Positions 41,545 through 50,131 of a stretch of 64,000 nt of DNA are shown one piece after another. Source of the DNA: Nocardia amamiensis (GTDB lineage Bacteria > Actinomycetota > Actinomycetes > Mycobacteriales > Mycobacteriaceae); NCBI RefSeq assembly GCF_015477605.1, contig NZ_JADLQX010000019.1:85049-149048 (forward strand), written 5' to 3'. The notes below the pieces were generated by a model, which did no database searches, was not told the origin of the DNA, and was given only the letters and a program-made list of their open reading frames with translations. Position numbers and translations under genes: made by a program. Each line of letters begins with the position of its first letter. Position 1 is the first letter of the stretch.

Positions 41545-43668
41545 CTACGTCACCGTGGCCAGCGCGAACGGCAGGACCGCGTCGGCTCCGGCCGCGCGCA
41601 GTGCGTGGGCGGCGACGGTGAATGTCCAGCCGGTGTCGGTGCTGGCGTCCACCAGCAGGATCGGGCCCGATATCGCGGTGAGGTCGGGGACTTCCCACGA
41701 GTCGAACAGTCCTGCGACGCGATGGGCGGAGTTCGCGGCGGAGACCAGCCGCCGGTCCGGGCGGGTGCGCAGGGTGCCGAGGTCGCGCAGGCGGCCCACC
41801 TCGGCGAGCCGCGCGGCGAGGCTCGCGGTGAGCACCGGATGACGTCCGGATTCCAGCGCGAGTACCGACGTGGGGCGGGTTGCCCAATCCCATTCGCGCA
41901 GAACGGCGATGCAGGCGTCGAAGACCGCGTCGGGAACGGGGGCGTCCGGGCCGTCGAGCAGTGTTCGCAGGCGCTGCCCCCAGCCGAGGTCGGTCAGCCT
42001 GCCGAGCACGCGACCGGTCTCGGCGCCACTGGAGATCTTGCCGGACAAGGAGATTCCGAGTTTTGCCATGCCGGTGGGCCACTGCTTGCGGGGCGCGAGA
42101 TCGATGCCGGGGCGGTCGAGACGAGCCCTGGTCGCCGCGACGGCATCGACGGCGACGGTGCGATCGGGCCGAGTGCCGGTGCAGTTGTCGCAACGGCCGC
42201 AGCCGGGTGCAGCCGCGGAGTCGGTGGGCAGTCCGGGGTCGTCGAGCTGGCGGCGGAGGAAGTCCATCCGGCAGTCCGAGGTCGACTGGTAGTCGATCAT
42301 GGCTTGCTGTTCGGCCTCGCGCGCGACGGACAAGCGCTCGTAGCGTTCGGTGTCGTAAGTCCATGGCTGACCGGTGGCGATCCAGCCGCCGCGGACTCGG
42401 CGCACCGCACCGTCCACGTCGAGCACCTTGAGCACCATCTCCAACCGGGAGCGGTTCAGCTCAACCAGCGGTTCCAACGCCGCGGTGGACAGCGCCCGGC
42501 CGGGGTCCAAGGCGTCGAGCACCGCCCGCACGATGTGCTCGCGCGGAAACGCGACCGAGGCGAAGTAACTCCAGATCCGTGCGTCCTCGGGGCCAGGGAG
42601 CAGGACCACCTCCGCGCGATCGGTGCCGCGCCCGGCGCGACCCACCTGCTGGTAGTAGGCGATGGGCGAGGAGGGCGCGCCGACGTGCACCACGAATCCG
42701 AGGTCGGGTTTGTCGAATCCCATGCCCAGCGCTGAGGTGGCGATGAGCGCCTTCACCTCGTTGTTCAGCAACGCGGCTTCCAAGGCCTCCCGCTCGGCCG
42801 GGTCGGTCTGGCCGGTGTAGGCGGCGACGTTGTGGCCGTGCGAGTTCAACACGTCGGCCAGATCGTGCGCGGCGGCGACGGTGAGTGTGTAGACGATGCC
42901 GGAGCCGGGCAGCCGGTGCAGGTGACCGCTGAGCCAGGCGGTGCGTTCCACGGCATCGTCGAAGCGGACCACCGACAGGTGCAGCGACTCGCGATCCAGC
43001 GTGCCGCGCAGCACCAGGGTGTCGGTGCCGATCTGGGTGGCGACGTCGGTGACCACCCGGTCGTTGGCGGTCGCGGTGGTCGCGAGCACCGGCACATCGG
43101 AACCGAGATCGGCGATCAGGGTCCGGATGCGGCGGTAATCCGGCCGGAAGTCATGGCCCCAGTCCGAGACGCAGTGCGCTTCATCGATCACCACCAGCCC
43201 CGCGTCCGCCGCGAGCGCGGGCAGCACCTGGTCCCGGAAATCCGGGTTGTTCAGCCGCTCCGGGCTGACCAGCAGCACGTCGACCGCGCCGGCGGCGACC
43301 CGCGCGTGGATCTCGTCCCATTCGGTCATATTGCCGGAATTGATGGTGGCGGCGACCACCCCGGCGCGCTGCGCGGCAGCCACCTGATTGCGCATCAGCG
43401 CCAGCAACGGCGACACGATCACCGTCGGCCCGCGACCGCCCCCGCGCAGCAATTTCGCGGCGATGAAGTACACCGCCGATTTGCCCCAGCCGGTGCGCTG
43501 CACCACCAGCGCCCTGCGCCGCCGCACGACCAGCGCCTCGATGGCGGTCCACTGATCCTCGCGCAGCCGCGCGCCCGGCCCGGCCAGCTCGCGCAGCAGC
43601 TGCTCGGCATGTTCGCGCAGGTCGGGGGCGGTGAGGTCGATCGAAGAGGCATCGGTCGCCGTGGTCAT
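41545..43668 (-). CDS. RecQ-like ATP-dependent DNA helicase
   Basis: A 707-residue SF2 helicase. Motif I 'QRTGWGKSAVYFIAAKLL', motif II 'VVIDEAHCVSDWGHDFRPDYRRI' (DEAH followed by the aromatic-rich loop), motif III 'ATTATAN', motif VI 'QQVGRAGRGTDRAEV', and a zinc site 'CGRCDNC' near residue 490. It lacks an HRDC domain and instead has a 200-residue C-terminal region typical of a longer actinobacterial RecQ subgroup. ATG 43668 is used; an ATG at 43677 is equally possible. Confidence 0.9.
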   Translation of the reverse strand: MTTATDASSIDLTAPDLREHAEQLLRELAGPGARLREDQWTAIEALVVRRRRALVVQRTGWGKSAVYFIAAKLLRGGGRGPTVIVSPLLALMRNQVAAAQRAGVVAATINSGNMTEWDEIHARVAAGAVDVLLVSPERLNNPDFRDQVLPALAADAGLVVIDEAHCVSDWGHDFRPDYRRIRTLIADLGSDVPVLATTATANDRVVTDVATQIGTDTLVLRGTLDRESLHLSVVRFDDAVERTAWLSGHLHRLPGSGIVYTLTVAAAHDLADVLNSHGHNVAAYTGQTDPAEREALEAALLNNEVKALIATSALGMGFDKPDLGFVVHVGAPSSPIAYYQQVGRAGRGTDRAEVVLLPGPEDARIWSYFASVAFPREHIVRAVLDALDPGRALSTAALEPLVELNRSRLEMVLKVLDVDGAVRRVRGGWIATGQPWTYDTERYERLSVAREAEQQAMIDYQSTSDCRMDFLRRQLDDPGLPTDSAAAPGCGRCDNCTGTRPDRTVAVDAVAATRARLDRPGIDLAPRKQWPTGMAKLGISLSGKISSGAETGRVLGRLTDLGWGQRLRTLLDGPDAPVPDAVFDACIAVLREWDWATRPTSVLALESGRHPVLTASLAARLAEVGRLRDLGTLRTRPDRRLVSAANSAHRVAGLFDSWEVPDLTAISGPILLVDASTDTGWTFTVAAHALRAAGADAVLPFALATVT

Positions 43669-43818
43669 GCGCTCCATCGTGCCCGATGACACCGACAGGT
43701 GACGCTGTGGCCGACCGCCGCCGACCTCACCCGCCTCACCTCCCATACCGCACAGCCAGCCGGTCACCCGCGCTGCAGCGTTCCGGACGGACGCGGCATC
43801 GCGACGCGACGACCGTGT

Positions 43819-44751
43819 TCAGGCCGGACGCGCGGTCGTCGCGGCCAGCTCGACGAGCCGGGCCCGGACCAGGTCCGGTCGCTCCTCGGCGATGAAGTGG
43901 CCGCAGTTCTGGACCAGCTCGAGGTGGTAGTCGTCGGCACGCGCCGTCTCCTCGGACGCAAGCGCGGGATGCACCGCGGCGTCGGCGACACCGAACAGCG
44001 CGCGGATCGGCACGGTCGCACGGCGTTGTTCGCCCCGTACGGCCGACCGGGGGACTTCGTGCAGCAGGAATGTGCGGTAGGTATCGGTCGCGGCGCGGGC
44101 GCAGACCGGGTCGCGGAAGCGGTCGGCGTACGCGTGGACCACCTCGGGTCCGAACTCGTCGCGGTTGCGCACGGCACCGGCGAAGATGATCTGCTCCAGG
44201 AAGCGGGTGTGCTGGTGCAGGTAGGTGCCCAACGCCGCGATCGGCGGCTGGTAGACCAAGAACCGCCATGCGTGCGGGAGGAAACTACGTGGCGTCTGCC
44301 AGGGGTGGGCGATGTTCAGCGCCAGCAGCGCGTCGAACCGTTCCGGTGCCCGCAGCACGAGCAGGTGGGCGATGTAGCCGCCCCAGTCATGTCCGACCAG
44401 CAGGACGCGGTCGAGGCCGAGTGCGTCCAGTAGCGCCAGCAGGTCGGAGGCGACGTCCTCCTTGGCCCACCGGTGTGGCGGGGGACCGGACCAGCCGTAC
44501 CCGGGCAGGTCCGGCGCGATGATCCGCAGTCCGTCCGGTGGATCGGCGAGCAGGTGGCGGTACGCGTAATGGTGCTGTGGCCAACCGTGCAGCGCGAGCA
44601 CGGGACGTCCGTCCGCAGGACCCGCCTCGGTGACGTGGAAGCGGACGCCGCGCGCGGTGACGAACGAGCGGCGTACACCGGCGATCTCCGGCGGACCCGC
44701 TGCGGAGTCCGATTCCGGGGCAGGTGAGAAGAACGAGGGCCGCCAGGGCAT
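43819..44751 (-). CDS. Alpha/beta hydrolase, epoxide hydrolase/haloalkane dehalogenase type
   Basis: A 310-residue hydrolase. 'LALHGWPQHHYAYRHL' is the oxyanion motif, 'VLLVGHDWGGYIAHLL' the nucleophile elbow with Asp (GHDWGG), and 'VQNCGHFIAEERPD' supplies the catalytic His. A nucleophilic Asp implies an epoxide hydrolase or fluoroacetate dehalogenase-like chemistry. ATG 44751 starts the conserved protein. The near-perfect palindrome at 44772-44791 lies 20 bp upstream, so it appears individually regulated. Confidence 0.85.
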   Translation of the reverse strand: MPWRPSFFSPAPESDSAAGPPEIAGVRRSFVTARGVRFHVTEAGPADGRPVLALHGWPQHHYAYRHLLADPPDGLRIIAPDLPGYGWSGPPPHRWAKEDVASDLLALLDALGLDRVLLVGHDWGGYIAHLLVLRAPERFDALLALNIAHPWQTPRSFLPHAWRFLVYQPPIAALGTYLHQHTRFLEQIIFAGAVRNRDEFGPEVVHAYADRFRDPVCARAATDTYRTFLLHEVPRSAVRGEQRRATVPIRALFGVADAAVHPALASEETARADDYHLELVQNCGHFIAEERPDLVRARLVELAATTARPA

Positions 44752-44771
44752 ACCCGATGGTATCGAGAAGT

Positions 44772-44791
44772 GATCAGGACCGGTTCTGATC
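44772..44791. promoter_or_regulatory. 20-bp palindrome GATCAG-G-ACCGGT-T-CTGATC
   Basis: Nine of ten base pairs match across the centre. It lies 20 bp upstream of the alpha/beta hydrolase start, where the -35 region would be. No regulator gene is adjacent. Confidence 0.6.
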
Positions 44792-44881
44792 GGGGCGGAA
44801 CTCGGCACCAGGCTGCGGCGACGTCGAACGCGGAGTCCGTGCCGGGCGCACGTGGTCGCCCGGCACGAAGTTACGCGGTCG

Positions 44882-46105
44882 TCATCCCTTGACGCACAGC
44901 ACCTGGTGCAGCGTCGCGACGACGTCGACCAGGTCGCGCTGTGCCGCGATGACCTCGTCGATGTCCTTGTACGCGGCGGGGATCTCGTCCACCACACCCG
45001 CGTCTTTGCGCGACTCGACGCCCTCGGTCTGGGCGATGAGATCGGCTACGGTGAACTGCTTCTTGGCCGCGTTGCGGCTCATCCGCCGTCCCGCGCCGTG
45101 CGAGGCCGACTGGAACGACGCCGGATTTCCCTTGCCGCGGACCACATAGGACCGGGTACCCATCGAGCCGGGGATCAGCGCGAGATCGCCGTCGCCCGCC
45201 CGCACGGCGCCCTTGCGGGTCACCAGCATCGGCACACCGTCGATGATCTCCTCCGCCACATAGTTGTGGTGACATGAGATGGGCTGCTCGAAACGCACTC
45301 CGCGCCCGGCGAATTCGGCGCTCACCGCGCGGCAGACCAGGGCGAGCATGACCGCTCGGTTGCGCGCGGCGTACTCCTGCGCCCAGGTGAGGTCGCGCCG
45401 GTAGGCCTCCATCTCCGGCGTGCCGGAGACGAAGACCGCCAGATCGCGGTCGGGCAGGTCGGCGTTGTGCGGCAGCGTTCGCGCGATGGTCATGTGCCGC
45501 TCGGCGAGTTCCTTGCCGATGTTGCGGCTGCCGGAGTGCAGCAGGATCCACACCCGGTCGTCCTGGTCCAGGCAGACCTCGATGAAGTGGTTGCCGCCGC
45601 CGAGCGTGCCCATCTGCTTGTGCGCCTTGGACTCTCGTGCCTGCACGTGACCGTCGAGGGCGTCGAAGGAGCCCCAGAAGCGGTCCCAGCCCGCGCGCAG
45701 CGTCGCGGTGCTCACGCCGAGCCCGGCGACCTGGCTGCCGAGCCTGGTGACGTCGACCGGGTCGTGGTGGGCCTGGAACCCGACCGGTACCGCCGCCTCG
45801 ATCCGCGAGCGCAGCGAATGCAGGTTGTCGGGCAGGTCGGCCGCGGTGAGGTCGGTGCGCACGCTCTCCATGCCGCAGCCGATGTCCACCCCGACCGCGG
45901 CGGGCGACACCGCGTCCTTCATCGCGATCACCGAGCCGACCGTGGCCCCCTTGCCGAGGTGCACGTCCGGCATCACGCGGACGCCGTGGACCCACTTCAG
46001 CGCGGCGATATTGCGCAGCTGCCGGAGCGCGGCCTGCTCGACCTCGTGCTCGTGGGCCCACATCAGCGTCTGCGCCTTGGTGCCGCGCAGCTCGACGGGA
46101 AACAT
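44882..46105 (-). CDS. rtcB: RNA-splicing ligase RtcB
   Basis: A 407-residue GTP- and Mn-dependent ligase joining 2',3'-cyclic phosphate (or 3'-phosphate) and 5'-OH RNA ends. Metal ligands are in 'AVGVDIGCGME' (D and C), 'LGGGNHFIE' (N-H), 'LLHSGSRNIG' (H) and 'SCHHNY' (H), and the guanylylated His in 'SASHGAGRRMSR'. GAGAGGA lies upstream of ATG 46105. It stands alone here, without archease or RtcA/RtcR. Confidence 0.95.
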   Translation of the reverse strand: MFPVELRGTKAQTLMWAHEHEVEQAALRQLRNIAALKWVHGVRVMPDVHLGKGATVGSVIAMKDAVSPAAVGVDIGCGMESVRTDLTAADLPDNLHSLRSRIEAAVPVGFQAHHDPVDVTRLGSQVAGLGVSTATLRAGWDRFWGSFDALDGHVQARESKAHKQMGTLGGGNHFIEVCLDQDDRVWILLHSGSRNIGKELAERHMTIARTLPHNADLPDRDLAVFVSGTPEMEAYRRDLTWAQEYAARNRAVMLALVCRAVSAEFAGRGVRFEQPISCHHNYVAEEIIDGVPMLVTRKGAVRAGDGDLALIPGSMGTRSYVVRGKGNPASFQSASHGAGRRMSRNAAKKQFTVADLIAQTEGVESRKDAGVVDEIPAAYKDIDEVIAAQRDLVDVVATLHQVLCVKG

Positions 46106-46170
46106 GGTCTCGATCCTCTCGTTGGTTCTCACCATCAACGGTAGGGACCGAGAGCGCCGGATGCACTTGA

Positions 46171-47277
46171 TTATCGACCGACCGGACGGTTCTGTTTTCG
46201 GGTGGTGACCTGACCGAGCCCCGCGCCGTAGACGCGCTCGGCATTCCCGTGTGCGATGGCCGTGACCAGGGCTTCCGCATCGACGGTTGTGATCGCGTCG
46301 GCGGCGATCCACTCGTCCATCAGCGTGCCGAGTCCGCGCCGCCAGAGCAGGGCGCCCAGATAGTGCAGTTCCGGCAGCCCGTAGCCGTCCGAGGAGTAAC
46401 ACAGCGCGCGGAACGGGGCGAGTTCCAGCGTCTCCGCGAGGACCGCCGCGGCGCGGTGTCCCACGTACGGGATGGCGAGGCCCAGATCCAGGTGGACGTG
46501 GTCGAAGAGGTGAGCGAGGTAGGCGGCATTGCGGTGGAACGGCCAGCAGTGCAGCAGCATTACCGAGAGTCCTGTGCTCGCGGTCCGGCGCAGGAAGCCG
46601 GTGAGCAGCAGCGGGTCGCTGTGCCGGAGATCGAGGTCGGGGTCACCGAATCCGGTGTGGAATTGCATGGGAAGGCCGAGCTCGGCCCCGATTCGCGCGC
46701 CGAGCCCGACCAGCCAGCCGAGCACATGCGGATCGGTGAGCCGGTGTTCGGGCGCGAAACTGGTCGGCGGGTGATCCTGCGGCGGGAAGTCCAAGCCGCA
46801 CCGGTAGGCGACGATCGTCTTGAATCCGACGGCGGTGGTGGCACGCGCGCGCAGCTCGGCTTCGATCCGGTCGTAGACGCCCGATACCGCGCCGACCTCC
46901 GCGATGACCTGTTCGGCGACCTCTTCCAGGCGCACGACCTCGTGCACGTCTCCGTCCACCAGGCCGGCGAAACCGGCTGTGCCACCGCCGAATCCGGTGT
47001 CCAGGAACCATCGGGTCACGCCCGACGCGCGCAGCAGCCGCGCGGCGGCTTCCCCTGCTCCGAGCTGGGCGCGATGGCGGAGATAGACATCGGAGCCGAC
47101 GTGCGCGGGCAGGTCGAGCGCGGGCGCGCACCAGCGGCGCACCGCGAGTCCGATCGCGGAATCGAAACTGCCCCGCGTGCCTTCGCCGAGCAAGCGCTCG
47201 AAACCGGGACGATCCAGCGTGCCGATGTCGACGCCGTGACAGTGGTGGTCGGTCAGCGGCACGTCGTCGGTGAGCAC
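46171..47277 (-). CDS. Amidohydrolase (FluG N-domain-like)
   Basis: A 368-residue TIM-barrel hydrolase. Metal motif 'TDHHCHGVD' (H-x-H type) near the start, 'MQFHTGFGD' and 'MLLHCWPFHR' for the barrel His residues, and 'YSSDGYGLPE' with the catalytic Asp. It is separated by one base from the upstream glutamine-synthetase-like gene. In FluG and related proteins the two domains are fused, so the two products probably act on one substrate. Confidence 0.85.
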   Translation of the reverse strand: MLTDDVPLTDHHCHGVDIGTLDRPGFERLLGEGTRGSFDSAIGLAVRRWCAPALDLPAHVGSDVYLRHRAQLGAGEAAARLLRASGVTRWFLDTGFGGGTAGFAGLVDGDVHEVVRLEEVAEQVIAEVGAVSGVYDRIEAELRARATTAVGFKTIVAYRCGLDFPPQDHPPTSFAPEHRLTDPHVLGWLVGLGARIGAELGLPMQFHTGFGDPDLDLRHSDPLLLTGFLRRTASTGLSVMLLHCWPFHRNAAYLAHLFDHVHLDLGLAIPYVGHRAAAVLAETLELAPFRALCYSSDGYGLPELHYLGALLWRRGLGTLMDEWIAADAITTVDAEALVTAIAHGNAERVYGAGLGQVTTRKQNRPVGR

Positions 47278-47278
47278 G

Positions 47279-48646
47279 TCAGAACCGCCAGCGCGTCAGG
47301 GCGACGATTTCTTCGGCGCTCGCGTCGGCGTATCGCTCGGCTTCCGCGCGCCGCACGGTGAGCAGCGCGTCGTGCAGCTCGGCGCCCATCGCGGTGGCGA
47401 GCACCCGGGATGCGGCGAGGTGGTCGGCGGCTTCGGCCGGTGTGGTCGGCAGTCGCCGCACATCCGACATCCTGCGGGCTTCGGCATCGAAAGTCACCGG
47501 GTCCCCGGTGATTTCGGCAGGCAAATGCAACTGTTCGGCTATGCCGGCGAGCCCGGCCGCGATCACCGAGCCGACGATCAGGTACGGATTGCCGGTCGCG
47601 TCGAAGCACTTGATCTCGGCGTTGGCCGCCCACCCTTCGGTGCCGCGTATCCCGGTGATGAAGCGCAGCGCCGCCTCTCTGGTCTCGCGACCCCAGCACT
47701 GCCACACCCCGGCCCAGCGCGACGGCTCCAGCCGCAGGAAGCTCGCCGGATTGCCCGCGCCGACCGCGACCAGCGCGGGCAGTTCACGCAGCACGCCCGC
47801 CAAGAACGCCTCGCCGGTGCGCCGGATACCGTGCGGACCGTCACCGCCCGCGAAGAGGGGTCCCTCGTCGTCGTGTACGGACAGATGCAGGTGCGCTCCG
47901 GAACCGGCGCCGCCCGGTTCGATGCACGGGGCCAGCAGCGCGCGCCAGCCGTGCCGCGCGCTCACCTGACGGATCGTATGCCGGACCAGGACGGCCTCGT
48001 CCGCGGCGGTGACCGGTTCGGACGGCTCCACCGACAACTCCAGTTGCCCGAGCGCGTATTCCGGGTGGAACTGGGCCACCGCGACACCCTGCCGGTCCAG
48101 TGCCGCGACCAGGTCGGCGGCGTACTCGGCGACCTGCCCGAGCCGCACGATGCCGTAGGCGGGGCCGTGCACGGCCGGTGTGAAACCGTCCGTGTCGTCG
48201 TCCCGGCCTACGGACCATTCGGTCTCGAATGCCATGGACAACCCCAGCCCCGCCGCACGGGCAGCGTCCGCCTGGCGGGCCGCGAAGTGGCGCTGACAGG
48301 CGACGAAGCGGGTGCCGTCCTGGGTGTACTTGTCGGCGGGCGCCCACGCCCAGCCGGGCTGGCAGGCCAGTTCGGTCAGTTTGGACAGATCCGGGACGAG
48401 CCGCAGATCCCCGTCGGGACCGCCGAGATAGCGCCCGACCGTCATCAGGTCGTCGAAGGCGAAGGTCTCGAAGCACGGGGACACGCCGACCCCGTACCAG
48501 GACGCCAGGTCGAGCCGCTGTTTGGGCACCGCTTTCACCCGCGTGATGCCCGCGTTGTCGACGAAGCTCAGCGCGATCATGGAGGCGTCCAGCTGGTCGA
48601 TCAGTGCGGTGTCGCCGTCGGCGGGGATGCGATCCGGCGTGGCCAT
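47279..48646 (-). CDS. Glutamine synthetase-like ligase (FluG/GlnA4 type)
   Basis: A 455-residue member of the glutamine synthetase catalytic family. 'FETEWSV' holds metal-binding Glu, 'PGGAGSGAHLHLSV' is the ATP/metal loop (G-x-G-x-H-x-H), and 'NPASFLRLEPSRWAGVW' the glutamate-binding region. Sequence differences from true GlnA suggest a gamma-glutamyl ligase for an amine (as in gamma-glutamylpolyamine or ethanolamine synthetases). Coupled to the amidohydrolase downstream. Confidence 0.87.
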   Translation of the reverse strand: MATPDRIPADGDTALIDQLDASMIALSFVDNAGITRVKAVPKQRLDLASWYGVGVSPCFETFAFDDLMTVGRYLGGPDGDLRLVPDLSKLTELACQPGWAWAPADKYTQDGTRFVACQRHFAARQADAARAAGLGLSMAFETEWSVGRDDDTDGFTPAVHGPAYGIVRLGQVAEYAADLVAALDRQGVAVAQFHPEYALGQLELSVEPSEPVTAADEAVLVRHTIRQVSARHGWRALLAPCIEPGGAGSGAHLHLSVHDDEGPLFAGGDGPHGIRRTGEAFLAGVLRELPALVAVGAGNPASFLRLEPSRWAGVWQCWGRETREAALRFITGIRGTEGWAANAEIKCFDATGNPYLIVGSVIAAGLAGIAEQLHLPAEITGDPVTFDAEARRMSDVRRLPTTPAEAADHLAASRVLATAMGAELHDALLTVRRAEAERYADASAEEIVALTRWRF

Positions 48647-48899
48647 GCGTACAACGATATCGGTTCGGGCCCACGGGGAGCCGAGGCACGCGCGCCCATA
48701 TTCGGCGATCACCGCGGTGTGGGGGCGGGATGAGGACCAGGGTCGCAGCCGTGTTAACCGCGACATCGGCGCACGCGCGCGGGGGAGTCGAGTTGCGCGC
48801 CCGTACCCGGCGATCAGCGTCCTGTCGCGGTCGGCGGTGATCCGATTCGGCCTGGCGGCCGCTCTTGCTCGGGCGCACCGGGAGCGGGGGCGCGCGTCG

Positions 48900-49778
48900 T
48901 CATTCCGCGACCAGTGCGGCGGTGATCTCTTCCCGGGTCGGCAGCGAGCTGCTCGCTCCCAGCGTGGTGGTGGCCAGCGCACCGGCGGCGCAGGCCCAGG
49001 TCAGCGCCCATTCCGGGCCGCGGTGCCAAGCGGCGGCCAGCGCGCCGGTGAACGCGTCACCCGCCCCGGTGGTGTCGACGACGTCCACCTGCGGGCTGGG
49101 GCACGACAGCCGCGTATCGCCCGGGCCGCGGTAGTCCGCGCCTGCCGCACCACGCGTCACCACCACGTGCGGGACCTGCTCTAGATCGTCGCGCAGCTGC
49201 TCGGCTTCGCCCGAATTCACCACGGCCACATCAACGTCCGCCCACAGGTCCGCGGGCAGGCGGCGGACCGGCGAGGGATTCAGCAGGACGGTCGTAGCGT
49301 GCGCGCGGGCGTGGTGCGCGGCGGCGGCCACCGTATCGATGGGAATCTCCAACTGGCACACGAGGATATCGGCCGCCGCGATGGCCGCCAGGTCGTCCTC
49401 GGTGAGCTCGGTCATCCCTGCGTTGGCGCCGCCGACGACGATGATGCTGTTCTCGCCGTCGCTGTCGAGGACGATCGTGGCGATGCCACTCGGCCCGGCC
49501 ACCGTGCGCAGCCCGTCGACGGACACGGCGGAATCGGTGAGCGTTCTGCGCAGCTCGGCGGCGAACAGGTCCGCACCGACCGCACCGAGGAATCGCACCG
49601 CCGCACCGGCTCGCCGCGCAGCGATGGCCTGATTGGCGCCCTTCCCGCCTGGCACCGTGGCGAAGCTCGTGCCCAGCACGGTCTCCCCGGGAACGGGCCG
49701 CCGCGCGGTCGTGGTCACCAGATCCATGTTGATGCTGCCGAGCACCACGATCGCCGGAGCGTCCGATTCGGCCGTCAT
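48900..49778 (-). CDS. rbsK: Ribokinase (PfkB family)
   Basis: A 292-residue sugar kinase. 'VVLGSINMDLV' opens the fold, 'TVPGGKGANQAIAARRAGA' is PfkB signature 1, and 'VDTTGAGDAFTGALAAAW' signature 2 with the catalytic Asp. This matches ribokinase more than fructokinase or adenosine kinase. No sugar transporter is adjacent. It is separated from the GS-like gene by about 250 bp with no recognised gene. Confidence 0.88.
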   Translation of the reverse strand: MTAESDAPAIVVLGSINMDLVTTTARRPVPGETVLGTSFATVPGGKGANQAIAARRAGAAVRFLGAVGADLFAAELRRTLTDSAVSVDGLRTVAGPSGIATIVLDSDGENSIIVVGGANAGMTELTEDDLAAIAAADILVCQLEIPIDTVAAAAHHARAHATTVLLNPSPVRRLPADLWADVDVAVVNSGEAEQLRDDLEQVPHVVVTRGAAGADYRGPGDTRLSCPSPQVDVVDTTGAGDAFTGALAAAWHRGPEWALTWACAAGALATTTLGASSSLPTREEITAALVAE

Positions 49779-50119
49779 ACCGCCGGACGGTAGTCGCCGA
49801 ACCCGCGCCGTGCACGTAGTCACGTGCCCGACCTGCGGGAGGCGTTCCCCACCGCCTCGAGCCTGTCGGGGTACCGTGCGCAAAGAGAACGTGCGGCCGA
49901 ACTCCCGAATCGCGTCGATGACGGCCGCTGTCCGGGACCGCGACGTTCGACTATCCGATACCGGCGGGCGATAGCCGATTTCCGCCGATCGCCGCCCCGC
50001 ATCCATCGACCACCCGCGCGGCAACCAACGCGCACGCGTCCGGGGCGATCGACGCGGACGTTCTCGCGACCGGATGCCGACGTGCCCCAGCAGGTGGAAT
50101 CGGCAGTGCCGCCGGTGCG
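49779..50119. other. Divergent spacer between ribokinase and proA
   Basis: About 340 bp with no gene. It must hold the promoters of both divergent genes. No strong palindrome is seen. Confidence 0.5.
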
Positions 50120-50125
50120 TAGGCT
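50120..50125 (+). promoter_or_regulatory. proA -10 box TAGGCT
   Basis: TAGGCT ends 6 nt before ATG 50132, indicating a leaderless proA mRNA. Confidence 0.55.
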
Positions 50126-50131
50126 GTACCC

